DNA from: an uncultured Prevotella sp.
GTDB lineage: Bacteria > Bacteroidota > Bacteroidia > Bacteroidales > Bacteroidaceae
Length of the DNA: 64,000 bases
Assembly: GCA_900322035.1 (NCBI GenBank)
Contig: ONYL01000008.1
Coordinates: 1-64,000 of the forward strand
Direction: 5' to 3'
The notes beneath the pieces were generated by a model. That model had not been told where the DNA came from and searched no databases. It saw only the letters and a program-made list of their open reading frames with translations. The position numbers and the translations under genes are program-made. Positions 9,606-18,465 of the stretch are shown here, piece by piece. Each line of letters opens with the position of its first letter. Within the stretch, counting starts at the first letter, position 1.

Positions 9606-9651
9606 TGACAAAATTGTCACACCACTGACAGCAATGATGCCAAAGTTGTCA
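9606..9651. promoter_or_regulatory. Cluster of TTGTCA/TGACA half-sites upstream of groES
   Basis: Dyad TGACAA-AA-TTGTCA at 9606-9619 and a spaced pair TGACA (9626-9630) and TGTCA (9647-9651). They lie about 12-57 bp upstream of the -24 box, so an activator or heat-shock repressor could bind. Nothing here resembles CIRCE. Confidence 0.4.
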
Positions 9652-9704
9652 TGATTTCGTTGCGAAGCGGAAAAATCTCGGGAAGGTAGTGGAAATAGAA
9701 AAAT

Positions 9705-9749
9705 CTCCACTCCGTCACGTCTTAAAAACTTGAGTGTCGAAGTGGAGAA
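9705..9749 (-). terminator. Terminator after the GHL10-like gene
   Basis: Inverted repeat with TCTCCACT and AGTGGAGA at the outer ends of 15-nt imperfect arms, followed on the minus strand by TTTTTCTATTT. Confidence 0.65.
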
Positions 9750-9757
9750 TAAGTAGA

Positions 9758-10858
9758 TTATTTAATAGCACTCTGGAGTGCCTTCCAATGTTCTTCGGTC
9801 ATACTTTGCGGAGTGAAGAGGCAGACTCCCTTGGCTCCCGACTCCATTGAGCCCCGGACAGCCAGTTCTATTTCAGAGGGCAACAAGCCGGAATTTTCCG
9901 GATCAACCACAGCTTTCTTGTTTTGCCAGTCATGACAGATGAACAACCCGCTGTAAACCGGAGTATTCTTGCCTGCTACACTTTTCACTTCCTCAGCTAC
10001 AATACCCCGCAGCCATGAGGCCGGCTCCTCGTAAAAATCGTTATAATTCATGGGGAAATAAGCGTCGATATTCCACTTGTTCCATTCCTGTCTCACCATC
10101 CAGCGGGCATAGCTGTCAGGTCCGGGGAAAACATCGGCACTCACCTTCTTGCCTTGGTGGTGTACTGCCTCTGCTATCATATTGACAAGACGCGTGATAT
10201 TGTCGCAGCGGAACTGGGCCCACTCCTTAATTTTAGAAGGGTCGGTCACTTTTCGAATGTCAATACCCGATTGCCGCTTGAAAGCCTCAACACAACTGTC
10301 GCAATAGCAATAATCGGCAGCAGGATATTCCCCGTTCATGATAAGCCCGTACTTGTCCCACAAGGCACGCGCCAGAATAACGTCGGCATAACGGATATAG
10401 TCGAGCTGCACATAGTCTACATCGGGCAACTGAGCAACCTCTGTGAATTTGCCGACAAGATAGCGTTGCACCTGAGGATTGCGAGGGTCGAGCGTTTTGT
10501 AATAATCCACATAGGCCGGATGACTGTAGGCCGATTGCCCAAGCCGGTTCACAGTGTACCACGTGCTGTCAAGTCCTCCCTGGACCATCGTAGGAATCCA
10601 TGCATGATATTCAAGTCCAGCCTTATGAGCCATGTGTGATGCCTCACGAATGCGGTCGAGATTGAACCCACAATTGACGCAGACGCCAACGACTCCACGT
10701 TTTTTCCAATCCTTGAATTGTTTCAGCAAATTCTGAGCGGTTGTTTTCTCATCCCACCCCGTCCAAGCATAGACAGGCACTACAGCTCCGGCCTTCATCA
10801 ACATCATAAGAAGCACCAGCAGCATAAACAGTCTTTTCAAATAAGTCATTGTATGCAC
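9758..10858 (-). CDS. Exported glycoside-hydrolase-like TIM-barrel protein (GHL10 type)
   Basis: The 366-residue protein has a signal peptide (MTYLKRLFMLLVLLMMLMKAGA) and a mature chain resembling family-10-like (GHL10/DUF187) glycosyl hydrolases: an N-terminal barrel strand VPVYAWTGWDE, HAWIPTMVQGG, LDPRNPQVQRYLVGKF, VDYVQLDYIRYAD with likely acidic active-site residues, a CYCDSC pair and VSADVFPGPDSYARW. The substrate is not predictable. It diverges from an alpha-L-fucosidase gene, which suggests host or plant glycan use. TACCTTTG at 10879-10886 on the minus strand is the likely -7 box. The start could also be the Met three codons downstream. Confidence 0.65.
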   Translation of the reverse strand: MHTMTYLKRLFMLLVLLMMLMKAGAVVPVYAWTGWDEKTTAQNLLKQFKDWKKRGVVGVCVNCGFNLDRIREASHMAHKAGLEYHAWIPTMVQGGLDSTWYTVNRLGQSAYSHPAYVDYYKTLDPRNPQVQRYLVGKFTEVAQLPDVDYVQLDYIRYADVILARALWDKYGLIMNGEYPAADYCYCDSCVEAFKRQSGIDIRKVTDPSKIKEWAQFRCDNITRLVNMIAEAVHHQGKKVSADVFPGPDSYARWMVRQEWNKWNIDAYFPMNYNDFYEEPASWLRGIVAEEVKSVAGKNTPVYSGLFICHDWQNKKAVVDPENSGLLPSEIELAVRGSMESGAKGVCLFTPQSMTEEHWKALQSAIK

Positions 10859-10934
10859 TTGAGTTTTTAATTACGATACAAAGGTAACAAAAAGGATGAA
10901 AACAGCCGATGAATAGCATGTTTTTTTCAAAAAC

Positions 10935-10967
10935 TTTCGGCTATCAAGGGATTATTTACTACATTTG
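10935..10967 (+). promoter_or_regulatory. Promoter of the fucosidase gene
   Basis: TACATTTG at 10960-10967 matches TAnnTTTG; TTTC at 10935-10938 serves as a near-consensus -33 box, with 21 nt between. The leader would be about 34 nt. Confidence 0.55.
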
Positions 10968-11006
10968 CAGCTAATAAACAAACATCATAAATAGTCATAA
11001 ATAAGA

Positions 11007-12362
11007 ATGAACAGAAAGAGTCTTTTCTTAACAGCCTTATTATTGCTTACAGCTTTCCTGGTCATGAGCCAAGAGCCTAAGGAAGAACCGCTAAAAGAGG
11101 ATTCGGCAGCCTACATCAATAGGATGAAATGGTTTGGCGATGCCAAGCTGGGTATTTTCATCCACTGGGGCATCTATGCCGTCAGAGGCGTATCTGAAAG
11201 TTGGTCGTTCTACAACGAATATTTGCCCTACGACGAATACATGAGTCAAGCAAAGGGATTCACCGCAAAAAACTATGATCCCAAGGCCTGGCTCGACCTC
11301 ATCAAGGAGAGTGGTGCCCGATATGTTGTGATCACGGCCAAGCACCATGACGGAATGGCACTTTGGGATACAAAAGTTGGAGAACTGAGCACAAAAAAAT
11401 GCACACCGGCCAAACGTGACCTGATCACACCTTTTGTAGATCAGGTAAAAAGCCACGGGCTGAAATTGGGAATCTACTATTCGCTGATCGACTGGTCCAA
11501 CGAGAATTATCCCAACAAAACGAAAAATCAGAAACGCTACACGGATAACCCTGACAGATGGGAGAAATTTGTTAAGTTCAACATGGCACAGATCTCAGAA
11601 CTGAGCAACGAGTTCAATCCGGATCTCTTCTGGTTTGACGGCGACTGGGAACAGTCGGCTGAAGCCTGGCATTCGGCCGATATTATCAAGATGCTCCGTC
11701 ATAAAAATCCCAACGTCATCGTTAATTCGCGCATACAAGGCTACGGAGACTACGCTACGCCTGAACAGGGAATTCCTGTCACACGGCCAAAGGCCAAATA
11801 TTGGGAACTCTGCCAAACCATCAACGACTCATGGGGCTATCAACCAACCGACAAAAACTTCAAGAGTCCCTACCAGGTACTGCGCACTTTCTGTGATTGC
11901 ATCAGCAATGGGGGAAATCTGCTGCTCGACATCGGACCGAGAGAGGACGGAACCATCCCACAGGAAGAAATAGATGTGCTGAAAGAATTGGGACGATGGA
12001 CTCACAAACACGCAGAGGCCATCTATGGCACTCGCGCAGGAATACCTTCATACTGCTTCCAGGGATACACCTCACTCAACAAAGCGGGCGATATACTATA
12101 CCTATATATACCTTATCGCCCAAATGGCCGCGTTGAGGTAAAAGGACTTGTCAACCGCGTAAATCGCGTTTGGGTAGTAGGCAACGGGACGATGCTCAAC
12201 TATAAAGTCTACAACAAAGCCTACTGGAGCGCTACTCCTGGCAACTTGTATATCGATGTCCCCGACAACGTCCTCGATCCTCAGATCACAGTTTTGGCCG
12301 TACTGCTCGATGGTCCGGTTAAAATCAACAATGGGCAAGGACAAGTTATCACCGCGAACTAA
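11007..12362 (+). CDS. Secreted alpha-L-fucosidase (GH29)
   Basis: Releases alpha-linked L-fucose from glycans by a retaining mechanism. The signal peptide covers about residues 1-21 (MNRKSLFLTALLLLTAFLVM then SQ). GH29 landmarks: FIHWG at 51-55, the fucose-pocket HHDG at 113-116, GIYYSLIDW near 155-163, and DLFWFDGDWE with the probable nucleophile Asp211. The GGNLLLDIGPREDG segment near 315 closes the barrel, followed by a C-terminal beta domain. At 451 residues it is a typical GH29 enzyme. It has its own promoter and is followed by a strong terminator, so it is probably monocistronic. Confidence 0.93.
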   Translation: MNRKSLFLTALLLLTAFLVMSQEPKEEPLKEDSAAYINRMKWFGDAKLGIFIHWGIYAVRGVSESWSFYNEYLPYDEYMSQAKGFTAKNYDPKAWLDLIKESGARYVVITAKHHDGMALWDTKVGELSTKKCTPAKRDLITPFVDQVKSHGLKLGIYYSLIDWSNENYPNKTKNQKRYTDNPDRWEKFVKFNMAQISELSNEFNPDLFWFDGDWEQSAEAWHSADIIKMLRHKNPNVIVNSRIQGYGDYATPEQGIPVTRPKAKYWELCQTINDSWGYQPTDKNFKSPYQVLRTFCDCISNGGNLLLDIGPREDGTIPQEEIDVLKELGRWTHKHAEAIYGTRAGIPSYCFQGYTSLNKAGDILYLYIPYRPNGRVEVKGLVNRVNRVWVVGNGTMLNYKVYNKAYWSATPGNLYIDVPDNVLDPQITVLAVLLDGPVKINNGQGQVITAN

Positions 12363-12452
12363 GAACAAGGGCACCTTTCTCCTTGTCTTGATACCACACA
12401 GCGAACGGGAAAATCATTCATCAAAAATAATATTTGATTCTCACGGTATATT

Positions 12453-12491
12453 ATCCACAACGCCTTCCAACGGCGTTGTGGATATTTTTTT
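12453..12491 (+). terminator. Rho-independent terminator after the fucosidase gene
   Basis: Perfect 12-bp stem ATCCACAACGCC/GGCGTTGTGGAT with a 7-nt loop, followed by ATTTTTTT. Confidence 0.9.
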
Positions 12492-12821
12492 AGCCATACT
12501 GCACTCATAAACGACTCATCAACCAAGAAGAAAAAGTCTGCGCCCACCTCTGAAACATTAGCGACAACTGGTTGCATCCCTAAGTTTTTACGTTGCTTGA
12601 TATTTTTGTCAACACCTTGCAAACAAGAGTTGTTAGAAATAAAGAAAGCCCATTTACATTTAGCAGACAGAGGAAAAAAGTAATTTCAAGCCGGCTTCCA
12701 TATGCCTGCCAACGAGCTTGCAAAAGTGAGCCCACGGGATCCCTTATGTAAGCCCTTGGGGCGGCTTTTGGCGTACGGAATCTAAAAACCTTTTTCAAGA
12801 CATTTTAAGGCCATTATGCTA
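12492..12821. other. Non-coding or unrecognised stretch of 330 bp
   Basis: Between the fucosidase terminator and the end of the patatin gene. Open frames on the minus strand at 12580-12798 (72 codons) and 12359-12622 overlap each other, and the latter runs through the terminator. The 12580-12798 frame gives a basic, Leu-rich peptide with SLLQARWQAYGSRLEI. It resembles no domain I know and may be part of an interspersed Prevotella repeat; no promoter is evident. Confidence 0.35.
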
Positions 12822-13670
12822 TCATCTGGAGTAGTATATCCTAATAAACTCTTCTCCTTGCTGATATCCCTCTTCATAAAGGCGCTCCAATTTTTGCGTG
12901 TCGCGTTCCATTCTTGTCACCTCCATAGGACGCTGAGGACGAATACATACAATGCTCCCTTCAGATTCCAGATCGTCGATCAGTTGCAATTGGTCGTTGT
13001 AGCTCACATGCCGCTTACTTAACACCACCCGGAGGCGAGGATAATTTTTATAGATGAAGTGAGGTACTTTTCGGTCTTTACTTGTGTCGCGCCAACCTTT
13101 ATTTCGCGTCAGAACAACCACGTTGCGCTCATGTCCGGTGTGAATGGCACGCATGACAGGAATAGAATCGACTATGCCGCCGTCGAGCATGGGGATTCCG
13201 TCGACAACGGTGATTTTGCTTACATAAGGCAAAGAACTGGAGGCTCTGACAATATCCAACGCACGCTGCCGGGAATGGCACTCCGAGAGATACATAGGTG
13301 TTCCAGTCAGACAATTGGTCGTTACCATCTCAAAACCCGCAGAATACTTGAAGAATGTATCATAGTTGAAAGGGATGAGCTCATTGGGGAGACGGTCGTA
13401 GAGAAGTTTCTGATCAAAGATGCACCCCTGGGTGACAAGATGCCTTATACCAATATAGTCATAACGGTCAAGGAAGTCGATATTGGAGAGCCTGGCGCGA
13501 CGGGGCTGGCGCGCGATATAGGACATACCATTGCAAGCCCCCGCCGATACTGCAACCACATAATTGAAATAAAGGTTGTGCTTCATAAACGCGTCCAGCA
13601 CACCAGAAGTAAAGACACCACGCATGCCTCCTCCCTCCAAGACAAGTCCTGTAGAATTGTCGAGTCTCAT
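12822..13670 (-). CDS. Patatin-like phospholipase (YjjU-like)
   Basis: Serine lipid acyl hydrolase with a Ser-Asp dyad. From the ATG at 13670 the protein is 282 residues: oxyanion loop GGGMRG at 13-18, nucleophile Ser42 in A-V-S-A-G (first glycine of GxSxG replaced by Ala) and the catalytic Asp in MLDGGIVDSIPV. No signal peptide, so it is probably cytoplasmic. A longer frame to 13766 adds a hydrophobic but non-conserved extension. A TATCTTTG box on this strand at 13814-13821 would give a leader of about 140 nt. The gene stands alone, convergent with the fucosidase and divergent from the aminopeptidase. Confidence 0.85.
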   Translation of the reverse strand: MRLDNSTGLVLEGGGMRGVFTSGVLDAFMKHNLYFNYVVAVSAGACNGMSYIARQPRRARLSNIDFLDRYDYIGIRHLVTQGCIFDQKLLYDRLPNELIPFNYDTFFKYSAGFEMVTTNCLTGTPMYLSECHSRQRALDIVRASSSLPYVSKITVVDGIPMLDGGIVDSIPVMRAIHTGHERNVVVLTRNKGWRDTSKDRKVPHFIYKNYPRLRVVLSKRHVSYNDQLQLIDDLESEGSIVCIRPQRPMEVTRMERDTQKLERLYEEGYQQGEEFIRIYYSR

Positions 13671-13878
13671 AATAGCAATCAGAATAAGAATGATGAAGAC
13701 TCCCCCACGCGCAGACATGAGTCTGTCCACAAATAGAAGGCAGCCAAAGGCAGGATAACTGTCCAAATGTTTAATTACAATGAGAATTTTCCCCGCTTTT
13801 TGTTAATTTTTGGCAAAGATACAACTTTTTAGCTGAAAATTTTTATCTTTGCAAATATAAATATAAAACAAATACATC

Positions 13879-15279
13879 ATGTTTGACAAAGACACTTATA
13901 TTCGCCGCAGAAGAGAGCTGAAGAAGCTCGTCGGCGACGGCGTGATTGTTTTGTTTGGAAACAACAATTCACCAGCCAACTTCCCTAACAACGGCTATCA
14001 TCCTTTCCGCCAGGATAGCTCTTTTCTATATTATTTTGGTCAGCAACGCGAAGGACTCGTTGGTGTCATTGATGTGGACAACGACGTAGAGACTCTCGTG
14101 GGCGACGACATCAGCATCGACGATATCGTGTGGTATGGTAGTGTCGACAGTGTGAGCGACATGGCCGGGCAAGTAGGTGTAGCCCACTCCGCACCGATGT
14201 CAGAACTGGAAAACATCTGCAAGGATGCTCAGGCCAAGAAGCGCACGATACATTTCCTGCCGCCCTATCGGCACGATATCATGATTCAGATATATGATCT
14301 GTTAGGCATTCATCCTAAGCAACAGACCGAGAAGGCTTCGATGAAACTCATCAAGGCCGTTGTCAAGATGCGCTCTACAAAGGAACCGCAGGAAATCGAG
14401 GAGTTGGAGCGTGCCGCCGTAATTGGCTATAAGATGCACACGACAGCCATGCGTATGGTGAAGCCGGGTGTCACAGAGCAACTCATCGCCGGAACAATCG
14501 ACGGAATTGCCAACGGATATGGCTCAATGGTCAGCTTCCCTACGATATTCTCCCAGCATGCCGAAATCATGCACGGTTCTCCCTCAATGAATTTGTTGGA
14601 AGACGGACGCCTTGTATTGTGTGACGCCGGTGCTGAAACAGTCAACCATTATTGCTCTGACAACACCCGCACAATGCCCGTAAATGGTAAGTTTACACAG
14701 CGTCAGCTGGAAATCTACACCATTGTTGAGGAATGCCACGACCTGGCGCTCTCTTTGTCAAAGCCAGGTGTAAGATATTGGGATGTTCACTTTGCCGTCT
14801 GTCGCCACATGACCGACCGTCTGAAAGAACTTGGCCTGATGAAAGGCGATACAGAAGAGGCCGTCCGGGCCGGCGCACATGCCATGTTCCTCGTCCACGG
14901 TTTGGGACACATGATGGGTATGGACGTTCACGACATGGAAAATCTGAACCAAATCAACGTGGGCTTTGACGAAGAGACACGACCCAACCTCGAACAGTTT
15001 GGCACCAACTGCCTGCGTATGGGACGCCGTCTCGAAGAAGGCTTCGTTGTCACCGATGAGCCGGGTATCTATTTCATTCCTGCCCTCATCGACGACTGGA
15101 AGGCCAAAGGCCACTGCAAGGAGTTCATCAACTTCGACAAGTTGGAGACTTACAAGGATTTCGGAGGCGTACGCATCGAGGACGATATTCTCGTCACAAA
15201 GGACGGTTGCCGCTTCCTCGGCAAGGAACGTATTCCTTATCATCCCAAGGATGTCGAAGAGTTCATGAGCAAGAATTAA
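13879..15279 (+). CDS. pepP: Xaa-Pro aminopeptidase family protein (M24B, PepP-like)
   Basis: Dinuclear metallopeptidase removing N-terminal residues before proline. The 466-residue protein has the creatinase-like N-terminal domain (about 1-165) and a pita-bread catalytic domain with the expected metal ligands: Asp in CDAGAE, Asp in YCSDNTRT, His in HGLGHMMGMDVHD, Glu in TDEPGIY and Glu in RIEDDILV. No signal peptide, so cytoplasmic. TATCTTTG at 13844-13851 is the likely -7 box. An exported C1 peptidase follows after 24 nt and may share the transcript. Confidence 0.92.
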   Translation: MFDKDTYIRRRRELKKLVGDGVIVLFGNNNSPANFPNNGYHPFRQDSSFLYYFGQQREGLVGVIDVDNDVETLVGDDISIDDIVWYGSVDSVSDMAGQVGVAHSAPMSELENICKDAQAKKRTIHFLPPYRHDIMIQIYDLLGIHPKQQTEKASMKLIKAVVKMRSTKEPQEIEELERAAVIGYKMHTTAMRMVKPGVTEQLIAGTIDGIANGYGSMVSFPTIFSQHAEIMHGSPSMNLLEDGRLVLCDAGAETVNHYCSDNTRTMPVNGKFTQRQLEIYTIVEECHDLALSLSKPGVRYWDVHFAVCRHMTDRLKELGLMKGDTEEAVRAGAHAMFLVHGLGHMMGMDVHDMENLNQINVGFDEETRPNLEQFGTNCLRMGRRLEEGFVVTDEPGIYFIPALIDDWKAKGHCKEFINFDKLETYKDFGGVRIEDDILVTKDGCRFLGKERIPYHPKDVEEFMSKN

Positions 15280-15303
15280 ACCTTTTAACTTAAATATCAT
15301 ATT

Positions 15304-16509
15304 ATGAAGAAATTGTTTTTAGCCATCGCCTTGTTTGCTACTGTTGCGACAGGCGCCTTCGCCGAGGCCAAGAAAGACTCGGTGAATCCCAACAAACCCG
15401 TTTTCACGGTAGTGAAAGAGATTCCTATCACCAGCATCAAGGACCAAAACCGCTCAGGTACGTGCTGGGACTACTCTACTTTGAGCTTCTTTGAGGCTGA
15501 GATTTTGAAAGCAACAGGCAAAACCTACGATCTCTGCGAGTCGTTCGTTGCCAACAAAACTTATATGGACCGTGCCATCCAGGTGGTTCGCCTTCACGGC
15601 GACTGCCAGTTCGCTCAAGGCGGCAGCGCTTACGACGTACTCTACTGCCTCCAGCACTATGGTATCTGCCCTGAGGACGCCATGCCCTTCCCCGGCAGTC
15701 TCTATGGCGACTCACTCAACAACTTCAATGAATTCTTCGCCCTCCTTGAGCCGTATGTGGCAGGCGTAGCCAAGAGCAACTCGCAAAAGCTGAGTACACA
15801 GTGGAAAGTCGGACTCCAGGGCATTCTCGACGCCTATCTCGGCAAATGCCCCGACAAGTTCACCTACCAGGGCAAGAGCTATACGCCGACAACATTCGCC
15901 CAAAGCCTCGGACTGAACTGGAACGACTATGTAAGTTTTACTTCCTACACCCATCATCCGTTCTGGACAGCATTCCCTGTAGAGGTACAAGACAACTGGC
16001 GCAATCCGTTGTCGTGGAACGTTCCTATTGAAGACCTCTCAAAAATCATCGACAACGCAGTGATGAACGGCTACACCGTAGCTTGGGGTGGTGATGTCTC
16101 AGAAGAGGGCTTCACACGTTCCGGCCTTGCCTACAATATTGACATGAAGCACAGCAAGAGCCTTCAGGGTTCAGACATGGCCCGCTGGCTGAAGCTCTCA
16201 AAGACCGAGAAGCGCAACTACATTGATTCTTTGGGTTGCAAGGTTCCCGAGGTAGTTCCTACTCAGGAGCAGCGCCAGGAGAGATATGACAACTGGCAAC
16301 TCACTGATGATCACGGGATGCTTATCTTCGGAATCGCAAAAGACCAAAATGGCAAGGAATACTACATGGTGAAAAATTCCTGGGGAGAGACTGGTGACTA
16401 CAAAGGCATCTGGTACATGACCAAGGACTTCATCGTGGCCAACACAATGGACTTCCTCGTCAACAAGAACGCTGTGCCAAAAGATATTAGAAAGAAGTGC
16501 GGTATCTGA
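15304..16509 (+). CDS. Exported C1 cysteine peptidase (bleomycin hydrolase/PepC-like)
   Basis: Papain-fold peptidase of the C1B group. It has a clear signal peptide (MKKLFLAIALFATVATGAFA), unlike cytoplasmic PepC, which points to periplasmic or surface peptide trimming. Catalytic residues are Cys54 (SGTCWDYST), His337 (DDHGMLIF) and Asn358 (VKNSWGE). At 401 residues it matches the bleomycin-hydrolase group. It follows the pepP-like gene by 24 nt, suggesting a two-gene peptide-use operon, and ends at a strong hairpin terminator. Confidence 0.9.
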   Translation: MKKLFLAIALFATVATGAFAEAKKDSVNPNKPVFTVVKEIPITSIKDQNRSGTCWDYSTLSFFEAEILKATGKTYDLCESFVANKTYMDRAIQVVRLHGDCQFAQGGSAYDVLYCLQHYGICPEDAMPFPGSLYGDSLNNFNEFFALLEPYVAGVAKSNSQKLSTQWKVGLQGILDAYLGKCPDKFTYQGKSYTPTTFAQSLGLNWNDYVSFTSYTHHPFWTAFPVEVQDNWRNPLSWNVPIEDLSKIIDNAVMNGYTVAWGGDVSEEGFTRSGLAYNIDMKHSKSLQGSDMARWLKLSKTEKRNYIDSLGCKVPEVVPTQEQRQERYDNWQLTDDHGMLIFGIAKDQNGKEYYMVKNSWGETGDYKGIWYMTKDFIVANTMDFLVNKNAVPKDIRKKCGI

Positions 16510-16539
16510 TCAAACCGTCACAACTACAGCTATAGCCAC

Positions 16540-16580
16540 AAGCGGCAAGAAAAGACAACGGCTTTTCTTGCCGCTTTTCT
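16540..16580 (+). terminator. Rho-independent terminator after the C1 peptidase
   Basis: A 15-bp perfect stem (AAGCGGCAAGAAAAG and its complement) with a 7-nt loop, followed by a T-rich run. Confidence 0.88.
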
Positions 16581-16684
16581 TGTATCAACGACCTATTGTA
16601 GTTTTGTAATCGCCTGCAACCCACCTGCACAAGAAAGATCGCTTATCGCACAGATACATTTTCATCCATATTGTATAAAAAAGT

Positions 16685-16715
16685 TTTGTTCTTCAACGAG
16701 TTTTTTGTAACTTTA
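16685..16715 (+). promoter_or_regulatory. Promoter of recJ-recQ
   Basis: TTTG at 16685-16688, 19 nt, then TAACTTTA at 16708-16715 (one mismatch to TAnnTTTG). Confidence 0.5.
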
Positions 16716-16743
16716 CACGCAGAAAGAAAAAATAAAAACTAAA

Positions 16744-18465
16744 ATGCACTTCAAATGGAACTATGTACCTCCTACACCTGAAGAGCAAAAAGCAGCAAAA
16801 GAGTTAGGCGACAAGCTCAACATGAGCCCCATTCTCGCCCAGTTGCTCATCCGGAGGGGCATCACCACTGAGAGTGCCGCCAAAAGGTTCTTCCGTCCCC
16901 AACTGGCCGATCTCATCAACCCGTTTCTCATGAAGGATATGGACGTGGCTGTTGACCGGCTCAATGATGCTATGGGGCGCAAAGAGCGCATTTTGGTTTA
17001 CGGCGACTACGACGTGGACGGATGCACCGCTGTTGCTTTGGTGTACAAATTCTTGCAGCAGTTCTATTCCAACGTAGACTACTATATCCCCGACCGCTAC
17101 GACGAGGGCTACGGGGTGAGCAAGAAAGGTTTGGAATATGCCCGCGAGACAGGAGTTAAGCTCATTATCATTCTCGACTGCGGCATCAAGGCCATCAAGG
17201 AGATAGCCTATGCCAAGACTTTAGGCATAGACTTCATCATCTGTGACCACCACGTGCCCGATGAGGTTATGCCCGATGCCGTAGCTATTCTCAATCCTAA
17301 GCGAGAAGACGACAGCTTCCCGTTCAAACATCTGTGCGGCTGTGGTGTAGGATTCAAGTTTATGCAAGCCTTCGCCAAAAACAACGGAATCCCCTTCTCA
17401 CGGCTCATTCCCCTCCTCGACTTCTGCGCTGTCAGCATTGCCGCCGACATCGTCCCCGTCGTGGACGAGAACCGCATCCTGGCTTATCATGGACTGAAAC
17501 AACTCAACATCAACCCCAGCATCGGTCTCAAGGCCATCATCGACATCTGCGGCCTCAATGGCAGGGAGATTTCCATGAGTGATATTGTGTTCAAGATAGG
17601 CCCTCGAATCAACGCCTCTGGCCGTATGGAGAACGGAAAAAAGAGCGTCGACCTGTTGGTGGAGAAGGATTTCCCCACGGCATTGAAGATGGCACAGCAC
17701 ATTAACGAATACAACGAACAGCGCAAGGATATCGACAAGCAAATGACGGAGGAGGCCAACCAAATCGTTTCAAAACTCGACTCCATGAAACATCGCTCCA
17801 GCATCGTCCTCTACGATGAGCATTGGAAGAAAGGTGTTATTGGTATCGTGGCCAGCCGTCTGACCGAAATGTACTTCCGCCCCACCGTCGTATTAACCCG
17901 CGACGGCGACTTGGCTACCGGTTCTGCCCGAAGCGTGACGGGATTCGACATCTATTCGGCCATCAAGGACTGCAGAGACCTGCTCATCAACTTTGGTGGT
18001 CACACCTACGCCGCAGGGCTCACACTGCAATGGGCTGATGTCCCGCAGTTCCGCAAACGCTTTCAGCACTATGTCGAGGAGCACATTCAGCCAGAACAAG
18101 TGGAAGCCAACCTTGACATCGACGCCCAAATAGACTTTAAGGACATCACTAAGAAGCTGCACAACGATCTGAAGAAGTTCGCTCCGTTTGGACCACTCAA
18201 TCCCAAACCTGTATTCTGCACGCTCAACGTCTACGACTACGGCACTTCAAAGGTAGTAGGACGCGACCAGGAACACATCAAGTTGGAACTTGTCGACTCC
18301 AAATCACCCACTGTAGTCAATGGCATCGCCTTCGGGCAGAGCGAGAGTGTGCGCTACATCAAGAGCAAACGCGGTTTCGACATTGCCTACACTATCGAAG
18401 AGAACATATTCAAGCGCAATGCCGTGCAGTTACAGATAGAAGATATCAGACCCAACGAAGAATGA
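16744..18465 (+). CDS. recJ: Single-stranded-DNA-specific exonuclease RecJ
   Basis: 5'-3' ssDNA exonuclease of recombinational and mismatch repair. The 573-residue protein carries the DHH-family motifs: DYDVDG at 88-93 and DHH at 168-170, followed by CGCGVGFKF, a DHHA1 domain with GSARSVTGFDIYSAI and GGHTYAAGLTL, and a C-terminal OB-like domain. All metal-binding Asp/His residues expected in the core are present. Its stop overlaps the recQ start by 4 nt (ATGA), so the two are translated together. Confidence 0.96.
   Translation: MHFKWNYVPPTPEEQKAAKELGDKLNMSPILAQLLIRRGITTESAAKRFFRPQLADLINPFLMKDMDVAVDRLNDAMGRKERILVYGDYDVDGCTAVALVYKFLQQFYSNVDYYIPDRYDEGYGVSKKGLEYARETGVKLIIILDCGIKAIKEIAYAKTLGIDFIICDHHVPDEVMPDAVAILNPKREDDSFPFKHLCGCGVGFKFMQAFAKNNGIPFSRLIPLLDFCAVSIAADIVPVVDENRILAYHGLKQLNINPSIGLKAIIDICGLNGREISMSDIVFKIGPRINASGRMENGKKSVDLLVEKDFPTALKMAQHINEYNEQRKDIDKQMTEEANQIVSKLDSMKHRSSIVLYDEHWKKGVIGIVASRLTEMYFRPTVVLTRDGDLATGSARSVTGFDIYSAIKDCRDLLINFGGHTYAAGLTLQWADVPQFRKRFQHYVEEHIQPEQVEANLDIDAQIDFKDITKKLHNDLKKFAPFGPLNPKPVFCTLNVYDYGTSKVVGRDQEHIKLELVDSKSPTVVNGIAFGQSESVRYIKSKRGFDIAYTIEENIFKRNAVQLQIEDIRPNEE

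Noticed and set aside
9495..9757. CIRCE/HrcA site upstream of groES
   Set aside because: No TTAGCACTC-N9-GAGTGCTAA-like sequence; the dyads present are of TTGTCA type.
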